Below, piece after piece: positions 17,535 to 26,073 of a DNA stretch of 64,000 nt (positions are counted from its first letter, which is position 1; the number at the start of each line of letters is the position of its first letter). Below the pieces are notes generated by a model. That model saw nothing but the letters and a program-made list of their open reading frames with translations. It made no database searches and was not told where the DNA came from. The translations under genes and the position numbers were made by a program. The stretch comes from Nostoc sp. PCC 7107 (GTDB lineage: Bacteria > Cyanobacteriota > Cyanobacteriia > Cyanobacteriales > Nostocaceae): assembly GCF_000316625.1 (NCBI RefSeq), contig NC_019676.1, positions 2,808,501-2,872,500 on the forward strand, written 5' to 3'.

Positions 17535-18364
17535 TAAGATGTAATTAATAATTCGCTAATTATACCACGCTTTTTAGTATTAGAATTAATCGAGCGAGAG
17601 GCTGCGATCGCATAAATATTAAAGTTTATTTCTTTATATATTTTTCTAATAAATTCACAATCAGAATTACAGATCATAACTTTGACACCACGGTTTGCTA
17701 ACTCTGCACAGGTATCTCGCAAATGTGTTTGGTCTTGTTCACCAAAAGAATTGCCATTATAACCTGTAAAATAACTAGTATTGCTGATAGGATGATAAGG
17801 TGGATCGCAAAACACAAAATCATCACTACTATTAGCATAATTCAGCACATTCATAAAGTCTGCCTGCTTTATCTCACAATATGAAAGCGCTTGAGATGCA
17901 GTTCTGAGTAAATCGGCTGGACAAATATTCGGATTTTTATAACTACCTAAAGGAACGTTGAATTTACCTTGAGAATTGACACGATATAAACCGTTATAAC
18001 AGGTTTTATTTAAATAAATTAATCGAGCCGCTTTCTCTAAATCATTCCTACCTGGATGAGAACGGACACTATAATAATACTCTCGATTATGTTTAGATTT
18101 ATGCTCTTGCAATAAGCCAATTAAATCTTCAACCTGATCTCTGACACAGCGATAAGTAGTAATTAGCTCGGCATTAATATCAGTTAAGATTGCCGTTGTT
18201 GGTTGCAAATGAAAAAAAACCGCTCCACCACCTAAAAATGGTTCGTAGTACGTCTGATAAAACTTGGGAAAATAAGGAAGATATTGTTGAATTAACCTAC
18301 TTTTACCACCTGCCCATTTTAAAAAAGGACGAGGGCAAGTTTCAGGAAGCATTTGAATAACCAT
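17531..18364 (-). CDS. DNA adenine methylase (Dam/D12 class)
   Basis: A 277-residue N6-adenine methyltransferase of the D12 (Dam/DpnM/EcoRV) class. Motif X/I FLKWAGGKSRL (14-24), YEPFLGGGAVF (40-50) and catalytic DPPY at residues 187-190 are intact, with the family segment YLNKTCYNGLYRVN (117-130) between them. Enzymes of this class in Nostocales methylate GATC, which is the centre of the HIP1 octamer abundant in this window; GATC specificity here is an inference. The gene converges on the PD-(D/E)XK-like gene with overlapping stops. The ATG at 18364 is chosen. Confidence 0.9.
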   Translation of the reverse strand: MVIQMLPETCPRPFLKWAGGKSRLIQQYLPYFPKFYQTYYEPFLGGGAVFFHLQPTTAILTDINAELITTYRCVRDQVEDLIGLLQEHKSKHNREYYYSVRSHPGRNDLEKAARLIYLNKTCYNGLYRVNSQGKFNVPLGSYKNPNICPADLLRTASQALSYCEIKQADFMNVLNYANSSDDFVFCDPPYHPISNTSYFTGYNGNSFGEQDQTHLRDTCAELANRGVKVMICNSDCEFIRKIYKEINFNIYAIAASRSINSNTKKRGIISELLITSY

Positions 18365-18527
18365 TTGCAGACAAGTTCACTAAAATTAAGCTAATAAATA
18401 TAACAAGATATAACTGCCGACGCATATTCTATATTAGGTGAGTAATTTTCATCTGCATAGATTACAATTGGGTAGATAAAGCATATCAAAACAATCGTCA
18501 TTTCATAACAAGGCAGTTTAGATTTCC

Positions 18528-18734
18528 ATGTTTGACGGATTTTGGGAGAACGTTTTTCGCTACCCCCGCTATTTAATTACTATCCTCGTCGGGCTTTTGG
18601 TGAACACATTTGAGCCATTAATGCCCTTTTTAAAACGTCCAGTCACCTTAGTTGCGGTTGTCGGCTTATTACTGGGCGGTTTGGCTTTCATGACTCTCAC
18701 CCTGCGCGCTATGCTGGGTTTGAGTGCAATTTAG
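18528..18734 (+). CDS. DUF751 (Ycf33-like) small membrane protein
   Basis: A 68-residue protein with two hydrophobic helices (about residues 15-33 and 40-64) and the family start MFDGFWENVFRYPRYL. DUF751 proteins, including plastid Ycf33, are conserved in oxygenic phototrophs and their role is not established. It lies 109 bases before rbfA on the same strand, an arrangement I believe is common in cyanobacteria. The two are likely co-transcribed. Confidence 0.85.
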   Translation: MFDGFWENVFRYPRYLITILVGLLVNTFEPLMPFLKRPVTLVAVVGLLLGGLAFMTLTLRAMLGLSAI

Positions 18735-18843
18735 CTTGGGAAAGCTTGGTGCTATGGCTTTTGGTGTTGTTAGCATTAGGCATAGTCCTTCCCAGATTTC
18801 GATTATTGATGTTTTATAACCTCTGTGAGGAGGCAAAGATTTT

Positions 18844-19248
18844 ATGGCTACAAATCGCCGCGTTTCCCGTGTTGCTGAATTAATCAAACGGGAAGTTAGC
18901 CAAATGTTACTCAACGGAATTAAAGACGACCGTGTGGGTTCAGGTATGGTTAGTGTTACCGATGTAGACGTTTCTGGCGATTTGCAGCACGCCAAAATAT
19001 ACGTCAGTATTTATGGTACAGAGGATGCTAAAGCAGAAACAATGGCAGGCTTAAAGTCGGCTACGGGTTTTGTACGTAGTGAACTTGGTGCCAGGGTACG
19101 GCTGCGTCGGACACCAGAGGTAATTTTTATCGAAGACCGTTCCATAGAACGGGGTAATAAAGTATTATCGCTGTTGAATAAACTCCAGGATGCGCGATCG
19201 CCGGAAACTTTAGATAGCGAAGAAGACATAGGCGCAGAAGAAGATTAA
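18844..19248 (+). CDS. rbfA: Ribosome-binding factor A
   Basis: A 134-residue RbfA, the KH-type 30S maturation factor that binds near helix 1 of 16S rRNA and is needed for cold growth. Family sequence runs through [43 protein letters not shown] and [17 protein letters not shown]. The acidic C-terminal tail ([10 protein letters not shown]) is typical for cyanobacteria. GAGGAGG precedes the ATG at 18844. A terminator hairpin follows 11 bases after the stop. The DUF751 gene is upstream on the same strand. Confidence 0.95.
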   Translation: MATNRRVSRVAELIKREVSQMLLNGIKDDRVGSGMVSVTDVDVSGDLQHAKIYVSIYGTEDAKAETMAGLKSATGFVRSELGARVRLRRTPEVIFIEDRSIERGNKVLSLLNKLQDARSPETLDSEEDIGAEED

Positions 19249-19258
19249 AAATAGCTGT

Positions 19259-19285
19259 AGTAGGGGCGAACTACGCCCCTATTTA
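19259..19285 (+). terminator. Intrinsic terminator after rbfA
   Basis: Arms TAGGGGCG (19261-19268) and CGCCCCTA (19274-19281) make a perfect 8-bp GC-rich stem with a 5-base loop, followed by TTTAG. It is directly behind the rbfA stop codon. Confidence 0.7.
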
Positions 19286-19360
19286 GTTTGTTTAGTAAAA
19301 CAGTCCCTCCTAAAAAACTGTCTTCTTTAGCCCCTAGTCGCTATTTTGGCAGACTGTAAA

Positions 19361-21244
19361 TCATAAACCACTTTCACGATTAGGACTGGCTGTAGGTGCT
19401 GGTTTTTCAGTTTTGGGAGTTTTTTGATGATTTTGCTGATCTACAGGGGGAAAAGCCTGTTTACCGATATTATCAGCCGCTTGTTGAAATAAAGGCTCGA
19501 TTTTATTGCGCCAGTATTGAGTATCGGGTAACTTTTCGGGATGATTTTTATAATCTAAAACCTTATCCCAATTACCATCATCGATCGCTTTGTTGATGTC
19601 ATTAAACAGTGCATCAGCCTTAGTCCAATCTTGCTGCCATTGACCAATTATCTTACCTGTTTCTTGAATACCAGCAGAAGCATTGGCGGGAATAGACCGT
19701 AATAATGCGATCGCACCGACTAAATCTCCTGATTCGTACTTCTTCCTCGCTTGTTCAACAACCTTGTCGCTGTTCTCACTAGGTTTTGCTGTTTCTGATT
19801 TTCCCGACTCTGAATTTGAGATTTCTGGTAGCGGAGTCGTCACCTTACTCGGTTTTGGTTTGGGAAGCGGTCTAGCTGCAATCACCGTACTATCATCAAC
19901 TGTCTTAATGGCAATACCTTTATCTCGCAGACAACCAATCCATTCATCATTATTGGAGATCACATCTGCATACGCCCAAGCCAAACGCCCAGAATTTAGT
20001 CTAACTTGTATCCAGTTGCGTTTTGTTCGCAGGCCAGTCACCTCAAATTGGGTGTCTTCGCCAATGGTTTTAAGAAGATTATCAGAATTAATTGAACTAG
20101 GTTCAGAACGAATATTAGAATTACCAGTAACCATCGCCAAGCATTTATTCCCAGCCGTGGTATTTTGACCTGTAAAATTAGCAGCAAAATTTCTCACATT
20201 TGGGTAGATATTTGCCACCAACGCCGCCGCACTACCAGCCAAAAGTACACCAATTAACAACGGTAGAGGATCAGATTTGCTAGAAGTTCTGCTGGTTGGT
20301 TTGGTAGTACCAGGATTTGCTGGTGAAACAGCCAGAGTTGGCTGGAAAGACGCAGCTTGTTTAGTCGCTGGATAACCATAATTTATCGCTGGTTCTGGTG
20401 GTGCAGCAGGTGTTAAGACTGGACTCATCACACTCACACAAGCTTGCAGTGCTTCAGTAGCTGTTTGGTAACGGTCTTTAAAATGATAATGCACCATCTT
20501 GGTTAATATAGATGTTAACCGATAGCTAACAGGGGCTAAATGTTGCCAGCGAATCTCTCCAGTATCCTGGTCTTCTTGTAATTCCGAAGCCGATACGCCA
20601 GTCAATGCTTGAATAGCAATAATACCTAAAGAATAAATATCACTATTGGGGCGGGGTTTACCTTGTCCTTGTTCAGTTGGCATATAGCCAGGAGTTCCGA
20701 TAACCACCGTCGCCGTAGGTTGTCCGCCAACCGTCACCATTGAAGAACTTAACTGTTTGACCGCCCCAAAATCTACTAAAACTAATTTATTGTCGGATGA
20801 GCGCCGAATAATATTATCTGGTTTAATGTCGCGGTGAATTACACCTTGCTGATGGACAAACTCTAAAATCCCTAATACTTCCTGCAACATTTGCAGAACT
20901 TGGCCTTCACTCCAGCGTTGACCAGAAATTAATTCATTAGTTAAGGGATGTCCTTCGATGTATTCTTGGACTAAAAAGAATTCTTGATTTTCGTCAAAAT
21001 AAGCCAGCAACCGAGGAATTTGGTCATGATATCCCAAGCGTTCCAAGGTATCCGCTTCGTTTTGGAACAAACGTTTGGCAGTTTCAAAAATTCTGGGGTC
21101 AGAACTGGTAGGCTTTAGGTGCTTGACAACGCAGATAGGGTTTCCCGGCCGTCTGGTATCTTGGGCGATGTAGGTTTGACCAAAGCCTCCCTTAGCCAGC
21201 ACTTGAATTACTTGGTAACGATTATCTAGCAGCTTACCGATCAT
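19361..21244 (-). CDS. Ser/Thr protein kinase with SH3-like domain
   Basis: A 627-residue Hanks-type kinase. The kinase domain (about 10-270) has the glycine loop LAKGGFGQTYIAQD, VVKHLKP lysine, catalytic loop HRDIKPDNII, DFGAVK and the activation segment GTPGYMPTEQGQGKP. A single membrane helix (about 330-350, LLIGVLLAGSAAALVANIY) follows a Pro/Ser/Thr-rich linker. Outside the membrane lie a bacterial SH3 domain (about 370-440, with CLAMVTGNSNIRSEP) and a helical domain (about 490-590). The SH3-like part may bind envelope ligands. GGAGGG precedes the ATG. Substrates are unknown. Confidence 0.9.
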   Translation of the reverse strand: MIGKLLDNRYQVIQVLAKGGFGQTYIAQDTRRPGNPICVVKHLKPTSSDPRIFETAKRLFQNEADTLERLGYHDQIPRLLAYFDENQEFFLVQEYIEGHPLTNELISGQRWSEGQVLQMLQEVLGILEFVHQQGVIHRDIKPDNIIRRSSDNKLVLVDFGAVKQLSSSMVTVGGQPTATVVIGTPGYMPTEQGQGKPRPNSDIYSLGIIAIQALTGVSASELQEDQDTGEIRWQHLAPVSYRLTSILTKMVHYHFKDRYQTATEALQACVSVMSPVLTPAAPPEPAINYGYPATKQAASFQPTLAVSPANPGTTKPTSRTSSKSDPLPLLIGVLLAGSAAALVANIYPNVRNFAANFTGQNTTAGNKCLAMVTGNSNIRSEPSSINSDNLLKTIGEDTQFEVTGLRTKRNWIQVRLNSGRLAWAYADVISNNDEWIGCLRDKGIAIKTVDDSTVIAARPLPKPKPSKVTTPLPEISNSESGKSETAKPSENSDKVVEQARKKYESGDLVGAIALLRSIPANASAGIQETGKIIGQWQQDWTKADALFNDINKAIDDGNWDKVLDYKNHPEKLPDTQYWRNKIEPLFQQAADNIGKQAFPPVDQQNHQKTPKTEKPAPTASPNRESGL

Positions 21245-21407
21245 ATTCCCTCCCCAGAGTTATTACCTAATTTTCCAGCTGGTAATAAATATCTCCAATT
21301 TTTTTTACTTGAAATCCGCTATCTTGAGAAAAGATTTGAAATAAATACGTAGCTTTTTTATAAACCCTGTTTATTAACTTTTCTTTCTATATCGCTGTTG
21401 ACGACCG

Positions 21408-21896
21408 ATGCCACCTAAAATAACCAATCCAATTGCATGGCAACAGGCGGAACTTCTCATGCAACCAGCTTTCATCAGAGTTGTGGATAACATTCGTAAG
21501 CAACTCGACACATCTGCTTGGCAGGGAACCTACCATGATGTACTGATTTGGCCGCCTAGCACCACCGACGAAATGAAAGCCTTGGTAACAGGACTGTTGC
21601 AAGACATAGAAAGTGCCACATTAGAAGAAGCAGACGAAATTCGTGATACCCTGTCTCGGTTGCCAATGCCCCATCCAGGATATCATTTGCAATTGCAACG
21701 TCAAGAGCAGAAAGTCAGTATTGATTTGTGGGAACTGTGTTATCAAGTGTGTTTTGCAAATTACAGCCCAGAGAATGATATTGCTGATATTGATACTAGT
21801 TTAATTGATGAGTTAGGTGAAGTAGATTGGCAGCATCTAGATAATAAGACAAAAGATTTAGTAGCCCAAGTGTTTGCAAATTTACCAATGCACTGA
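21408..21896 (+). CDS. Conserved hypothetical protein
   Basis: A 162-residue soluble, acidic, mostly helical protein that I cannot assign. It has Trp-rich short motifs (WQGTYHDVLIWPP, IDLWELCYQVCFANY) and no signal peptide or membrane segment. It starts at ATG 21408, in a divergent arrangement with the kinase gene, leaving about 160 bases between them for promoters. A decayed toxin gene lies immediately downstream. Its coding character (even codon use, no low complexity) supports a real gene. Confidence 0.6.
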   Translation: MPPKITNPIAWQQAELLMQPAFIRVVDNIRKQLDTSAWQGTYHDVLIWPPSTTDEMKALVTGLLQDIESATLEEADEIRDTLSRLPMPHPGYHLQLQRQEQKVSIDLWELCYQVCFANYSPENDIADIDTSLIDELGEVDWQHLDNKTKDLVAQVFANLPMH

Positions 21897-21929
21897 TTGA
21901 ATTTGCGATCGCCTCAACCTCAAGTAAAT

Positions 21930-22132
21930 CTTAGCCCTGAACTCTGTGAGAAAATTAATAAAACGTGCGAGAGCAAACCCGCAAGGCATATTGCCAATTT
22001 AAACAAGACCCCAACCATCCCAGTTTACGTTTCAAAAAACTGCATCCAGAATTATCTATTTATTCTGCGAGAGTCAGCAGAAGCTATCGAGCCGTTGGAC
22101 AGTTGGAGGGAGACACAATTATTTGGTTTTGA
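21930..22132 (+). pseudogene. Degraded RelE/HigB-type toxin gene
   Basis: In one frame, 21972-22129 encodes REQTRKAYCQFKQD, NPHPSLRFKKLHPEL-like sequence, and IYSARVSRSYRAVGQ ending IIWF. This is the core of small RelE/HigB-like cyanobacterial toxins, whose next residue is a Trp; here that codon is TGA. The preceding NSVRKLIKRAR segment (21938-21970) is in another frame, so there is at least one frameshift plus a nonsense change. No antitoxin gene is adjacent. A 115-codon ORF over this region in the third frame is a shadow. Assignment rests on remembered family sequence. Confidence 0.55.
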
Positions 22133-22366
22133 GTGGTACCAAATGGGTAATATCTCACGCAGCAACGAAGAGGCGCAAAGAATAAGAGATTTATTCCGTA
22201 TTGCCGGATTTTTAACCCAAAATACTAAAATCCAAAATTGGTAAACCGCACCTTTAAGGACGGTAAGCACAACTATTGGGTGATTTTAATATTTGTTACT
22301 TTTCGTTACACTGAATACATCGAGAGGCGAAAATAAATCTCTCGCCAGCATTCAAAGGTGAACGAC

Positions 22367-23485
22367 ATGAATGGCACAATTCGCGTTGGTAATCTCTTCG
22401 GGATTCCGTTTTACATCCATCCGTCATGGTTTTTGGTTCTTGGCTTAGTAACTTGGAGCTATAGTAGTGGACTTTCAGCCCAATTTCCCTATCTGTCTGG
22501 GGGGTTAGCTTTGCTACTAGGATTGATGACAGCGCTGTTATTGTTTGGTTCTGTCGTCGCCCACGAATTAGGTCATAGTTTTGTAGCTTTGCGCCAAGGA
22601 ATTGATGTTAAATCGATTACATTATTTATCTTTGGTGGTTTGGCGAGTTTAGAAAAAGAATCGAATACTCCCGCAGGCGCTTTTTGGATTGCGATCGCTG
22701 GGCCGCTAGTTAGTTTATTATTATGTGGCATCGTGACGATACTGGGTGTAACAACTGCGGTATCTGGCCCACTGGCGGCTGTTCTCGGTGTTTTAGCTTC
22801 AGTTAACTTAGCCTTAGCACTGTTTAACTTGATTCCCGGCTTGCCTTTAGATGGCGGTAATATCCTCAAAGCTCTTGTTTGGAAAATTACAGGTAATCCT
22901 TATAAAGGTGTAACCTTCGCCAGCCGAGTTGGACAAATCTTTGGTTGGGTGGCGATCGCTTCTGGGATAATTCCTCTAGTATTCTTTGGCAGCTTGGCTA
23001 ATGTTTGGAACTTGTTAATCGGTTTCTTCTTACTGCAAAATGCGGGGAATTCAGCCCAATTTGCTAGAGTCCAAGAAAAACTTGATGGCTTAACCGCCGC
23101 AGATGTCGTTAATAATCATAGCCCCATCATCTCTGCAAATGCGAGCTTGAGAGAATTTGCTGATGAGCAAATCATCCAAGGCTGGCGCAGGTTCTTAGTG
23201 ACAGACGACGCAGGACAATTGGTAGGTGCAATTGTTGTAGATGACCTACGAAGCATACCGACAATACAGTGGTCAGAAACTCAAGTTAGAGAAATCATGC
23301 GCCCAGTTGCCGCATCCACTACAGTAAAATCCGATCAACCCCTTTTAGAAGTCATCCAGCTACTAGAACAACAAAAACTCTCCGCTTTAGCTGTAATTCG
23401 AGAAAATGGCGTTCTCGTGGGGATTTTAGAAAAAGCAGCAATTATTCAACTGTTACAAGGTCAACCTATAACTAACCCTGCATAG
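22367..23485 (+). CDS. Site-2 protease family protein with CBS domains
   Basis: A 372-residue M50 intramembrane zinc protease of the Rip3/SpoIVFB-like group. The active-site HELGH is at residues 66-70, and the second motif LIPGLPLDGGNI (about 154-165) supplies the third zinc ligand. About six membrane segments span residues 20-225. Two CBS motifs follow (about 245-365), which commonly sense adenine nucleotides. Start at ATG 22367 is preferred over GTG 22358 because AAAGGTG lies 7 bases upstream. Substrates in cyanobacteria include membrane-bound sigma or stress regulators, but none is adjacent. Confidence 0.9.
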   Translation: MNGTIRVGNLFGIPFYIHPSWFLVLGLVTWSYSSGLSAQFPYLSGGLALLLGLMTALLLFGSVVAHELGHSFVALRQGIDVKSITLFIFGGLASLEKESNTPAGAFWIAIAGPLVSLLLCGIVTILGVTTAVSGPLAAVLGVLASVNLALALFNLIPGLPLDGGNILKALVWKITGNPYKGVTFASRVGQIFGWVAIASGIIPLVFFGSLANVWNLLIGFFLLQNAGNSAQFARVQEKLDGLTAADVVNNHSPIISANASLREFADEQIIQGWRRFLVTDDAGQLVGAIVVDDLRSIPTIQWSETQVREIMRPVAASTTVKSDQPLLEVIQLLEQQKLSALAVIRENGVLVGILEKAAIIQLLQGQPITNPA

Positions 23486-23514
23486 ATATCTGATCACTAA
23501 ATACTCCTTCTCAA

Positions 23515-23546
23515 CCCTCTCTCAGTCAATCTGAGGGAGTTTTTTT
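23515..23546 (+). terminator. Intrinsic terminator after the site-2 protease
   Basis: Arms CTCTCTCAG (23517-23525) and CTGAGGGAG (23531-23539) with a 5-base loop and one mismatch, followed by seven T residues. It lies 30 bases behind the stop codon. Confidence 0.8.
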
Positions 23547-23574
23547 GTGGAAAAAGCATTCAGCCAAAATTTTT

Positions 23575-24372
23575 TTACTCTGAATCTATACCCAATTCTC
23601 GCAACTTTGCTAATAATACTGCTTGACGCTGACGTTCAATTTCTAATTGGGCGATCGCATCATCCGCGCGTTGACGTTCTTGTTCAGCGCGTTGGTGTTC
23701 TTGTTCAGCCCTTTGACGTTCTTGTTCGGCTTGTTCAGAACTCCACAGCAACAAATTACCAGCTTCATCCCACCACCGCAACCAACAAATATTCATCCCT
23801 AAGCGAGTTCCTTGCCAAATTCCTAGAAATAATTCCATTTCAGGAATCCAAAATTGTCCTGATTCTGTCGGTTGTTGCAAAACATATCGTCCATTTTCCA
23901 GACGATGTACTTCTAAACTCACTTCGTAAGGATTAAAAATTGCATAGACGGGAACTTGTAATATTTTCTCGTAAAAGTAGAGTTTCCCATAGGGAAAGGT
24001 GGGACGAATGGAATATTCTCCGTTGTCGGTGTCGGAAAGAAACTCCATCACCACAGCGATATTTTCACCTTCTATATTGGGTGTATAGCTACGCCGAATT
24101 ACACCTGTACCCACTGGTGAAACACTGGGTACGTATAACCAATCTGGTGCTTTAACAACAGTTTTTTGATTGATATTGGCAACGATACCAAAATTAGATG
24201 CAACCAACATCTGAGGTTGAATACGATTGGATGTATGCAAAGCTTCTGTTAAAGCGGCGGCTAGAAACGGTTGTTGAATATTTTCCACTGGATCGTCGGG
24301 GAGAATAAAATCATCTGGGAGTTTTTCCCAAGTGACGACAGGGGTTTGGCGCTGAGGTGCGGCTAGAACCAT
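23575..24372 (-). CDS. Uma2 family protein with coiled-coil tail
   Basis: A 265-residue Uma2/DUF820 protein from ATG 24372; a TTG 14 codons upstream is less likely. The fold is shown by WEKLPDDFILPDDPVENIQQP near the start, NIAVVMEFLSDTDNG with the acidic core, and PVYAIFNPYEVSLEVHRL. About 50 C-terminal residues are EQERQRAEQ-type repeats, then LLAKLRELGIDSE, nearly the same end as in the Uma2 gene at 6158. That shared ending shows the tail is a defined part of this subfamily. Biological role unknown. Confidence 0.85.
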   Translation of the reverse strand: MVLAAPQRQTPVVTWEKLPDDFILPDDPVENIQQPFLAAALTEALHTSNRIQPQMLVASNFGIVANINQKTVVKAPDWLYVPSVSPVGTGVIRRSYTPNIEGENIAVVMEFLSDTDNGEYSIRPTFPYGKLYFYEKILQVPVYAIFNPYEVSLEVHRLENGRYVLQQPTESGQFWIPEMELFLGIWQGTRLGMNICWLRWWDEAGNLLLWSSEQAEQERQRAEQEHQRAEQERQRADDAIAQLEIERQRQAVLLAKLRELGIDSE

Positions 24373-24547
24373 GATAGTTAAAATGTCGCTTGTGGGCTTG
24401 GGGACTAATGCCAATATTTTACAGCGGTTTTTAGATACCTGAAGTCAACAGAGATTGAGAGTTTATCTATGAAAACAAAGTTACTTTTATGTCTAGTTAG
24501 GGAACTCTAGCAATTAAGGTTTTGTTTCACAATACAAGGACTTACTT

Positions 24548-25867
24548 ATGGATAAAACCATTGTTCAGTTGGTTGACGAGTTACCCAGCGATAATATTAC
24601 TGTCAAAGTTTTAAAAGCCCTTGATTATGTAGCACCTGGGCAGTGGGATAATTTGGTGGGTTTTGATAATACAGTCCGTGCGATTACTGGTGAAACAGAT
24701 GCTAACGTGATTAAAAAAATCCGCGATCGCGCCGATAGTATATATCTAGATCCACAAAATGGTTATCAAGCAGCCATCAAACTTTATCAAATCATCGACA
24801 AAGCCGATGCAGCAATGGGAACTGCGGCTTTAGCTAACAAAGTGAGCGAAAAAATCAGTTTTCTCTCTTTTTTAGGCAATATTACGCCCAAAGCCGATGT
24901 TACCCAAACAATTGACTTAGTTCTCAAAATTGCTATCGAAATCATCGCCTTCTGCAAAATCAACGGGATTCCCCAACCAAACCCCCAAGAATTTGCCAAT
25001 ATCCTAGCAAATAACTATCAAAACGCTTCCTTGATGCGGATGGCTGCGTTGGTTTGTATAGATGGCATTTTACCTTTAGGCCCCGACTTTCTGATGAAAA
25101 TTCAGGAAATTATTGGCGGTGCTACTGCTAATGATGCGATTATGCAAAATCCTGTATTCCAAGCTGTCAATAGTTCTTTACCTGGTAATAGTCCTGCTGA
25201 TAAAGTTGGTTTTCTTTCCCAAGCTTTTAACTCTGTCCAAGGTTGGATGAATAACTTAGTCGCCAAGACAGGTATCACACCACAGTCAATTGCTAATGGG
25301 TTGAGTAGTTTTGTACAAATTGCTGACGACAATTTAGATTTTGTCGCCGCATTCTTAGATCAAACTACAAATTATTTTGAGCATACAGGTATTCAAACTG
25401 TCGCCCGCAGCATAATTTTACAAGCTCATACTTTAGTTAAAACAGAAATTGCTGAAGAAGCCAAAAAGCCACAACAACAAGATACTGCATCTGCAAGCAA
25501 GTCTAAGTCAGATACTCCTACTCAGTATGAAGTGAATAGCACAGTAGAAGTTTGGGACGAAGAACAAGAAGAATGGTATAAAGCCACAATTCAGAAAATC
25601 AAAGATGACCAATTCTTTATTAATTATGTTGGCTATGGTTCATCTGCTGATGAGTGGGTTGGTGAGGATGTGATTAGGATTCGCGCCCTGGAATCATCTG
25701 ATGATAATGGATTTGCCGTAGGTCAAAAAGTAAAATGCTGGGATGAAGAAAACGAAGAATGGTATAGTGCAACGATTGAAGAAATTCGCGGTCAGCAATA
25801 CTTTGTGCATTACCAGGGATATGATTCATCTTATGATGAGTGGCTTGATTTAGCAGAGATTCGTTAA
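24548..25867 (+). CDS. Protein with two C-terminal Tudor-knot/chromo-barrel-like repeats
   Basis: A 439-residue soluble protein. Residues 1-310 form an all-helical region that I do not recognise. After a low-complexity linker (about 315-330) come two copies of a 50-residue beta-barrel module: VEVWDEEQEEWYKATI to NYVGYGSSADEWVGED, and VKCWDEENEEWYSATI to HYQGYDSSYDEWLDLAEI. This pattern (W-D-x-E-x-E-E-W-Y, then hY-x-G-Y-x-S-x-x-D-E-W) is that of Tudor-knot or chromo-barrel domains best known in eukaryotic chromatin proteins. Ligand unknown. ATG 24548 is preceded by AAGGA. Confidence 0.72.
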   Translation: MDKTIVQLVDELPSDNITVKVLKALDYVAPGQWDNLVGFDNTVRAITGETDANVIKKIRDRADSIYLDPQNGYQAAIKLYQIIDKADAAMGTAALANKVSEKISFLSFLGNITPKADVTQTIDLVLKIAIEIIAFCKINGIPQPNPQEFANILANNYQNASLMRMAALVCIDGILPLGPDFLMKIQEIIGGATANDAIMQNPVFQAVNSSLPGNSPADKVGFLSQAFNSVQGWMNNLVAKTGITPQSIANGLSSFVQIADDNLDFVAAFLDQTTNYFEHTGIQTVARSIILQAHTLVKTEIAEEAKKPQQQDTASASKSKSDTPTQYEVNSTVEVWDEEQEEWYKATIQKIKDDQFFINYVGYGSSADEWVGEDVIRIRALESSDDNGFAVGQKVKCWDEENEEWYSATIEEIRGQQYFVHYQGYDSSYDEWLDLAEIR

Positions 25868-26073
25868 ATATTTCATGTCACAGGGTTAGCTAATAGAACT
25901 CTTGCACAAATAATTGAACAATCGGAATATATATTTTCTACGTTTGTCTTTGCGCCTTTGCGTGAGCTTTTAAATAATATTGTCAGCGACACCAAAGTAT
26001 TTATGCAAGAGGTCTAATATATTCAAGCCCTGTGCCATAGAATAGTTATTTACTTTGCGTTAAAAATCAAGTA

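Noticed and set aside
21897-22244. A 115-codon ORF starting with TTG directly after the 162-residue hypothetical gene.
   Set aside because: The same DNA in another frame encodes a recognisable toxin core, so this ORF is a shadow of a decayed gene.
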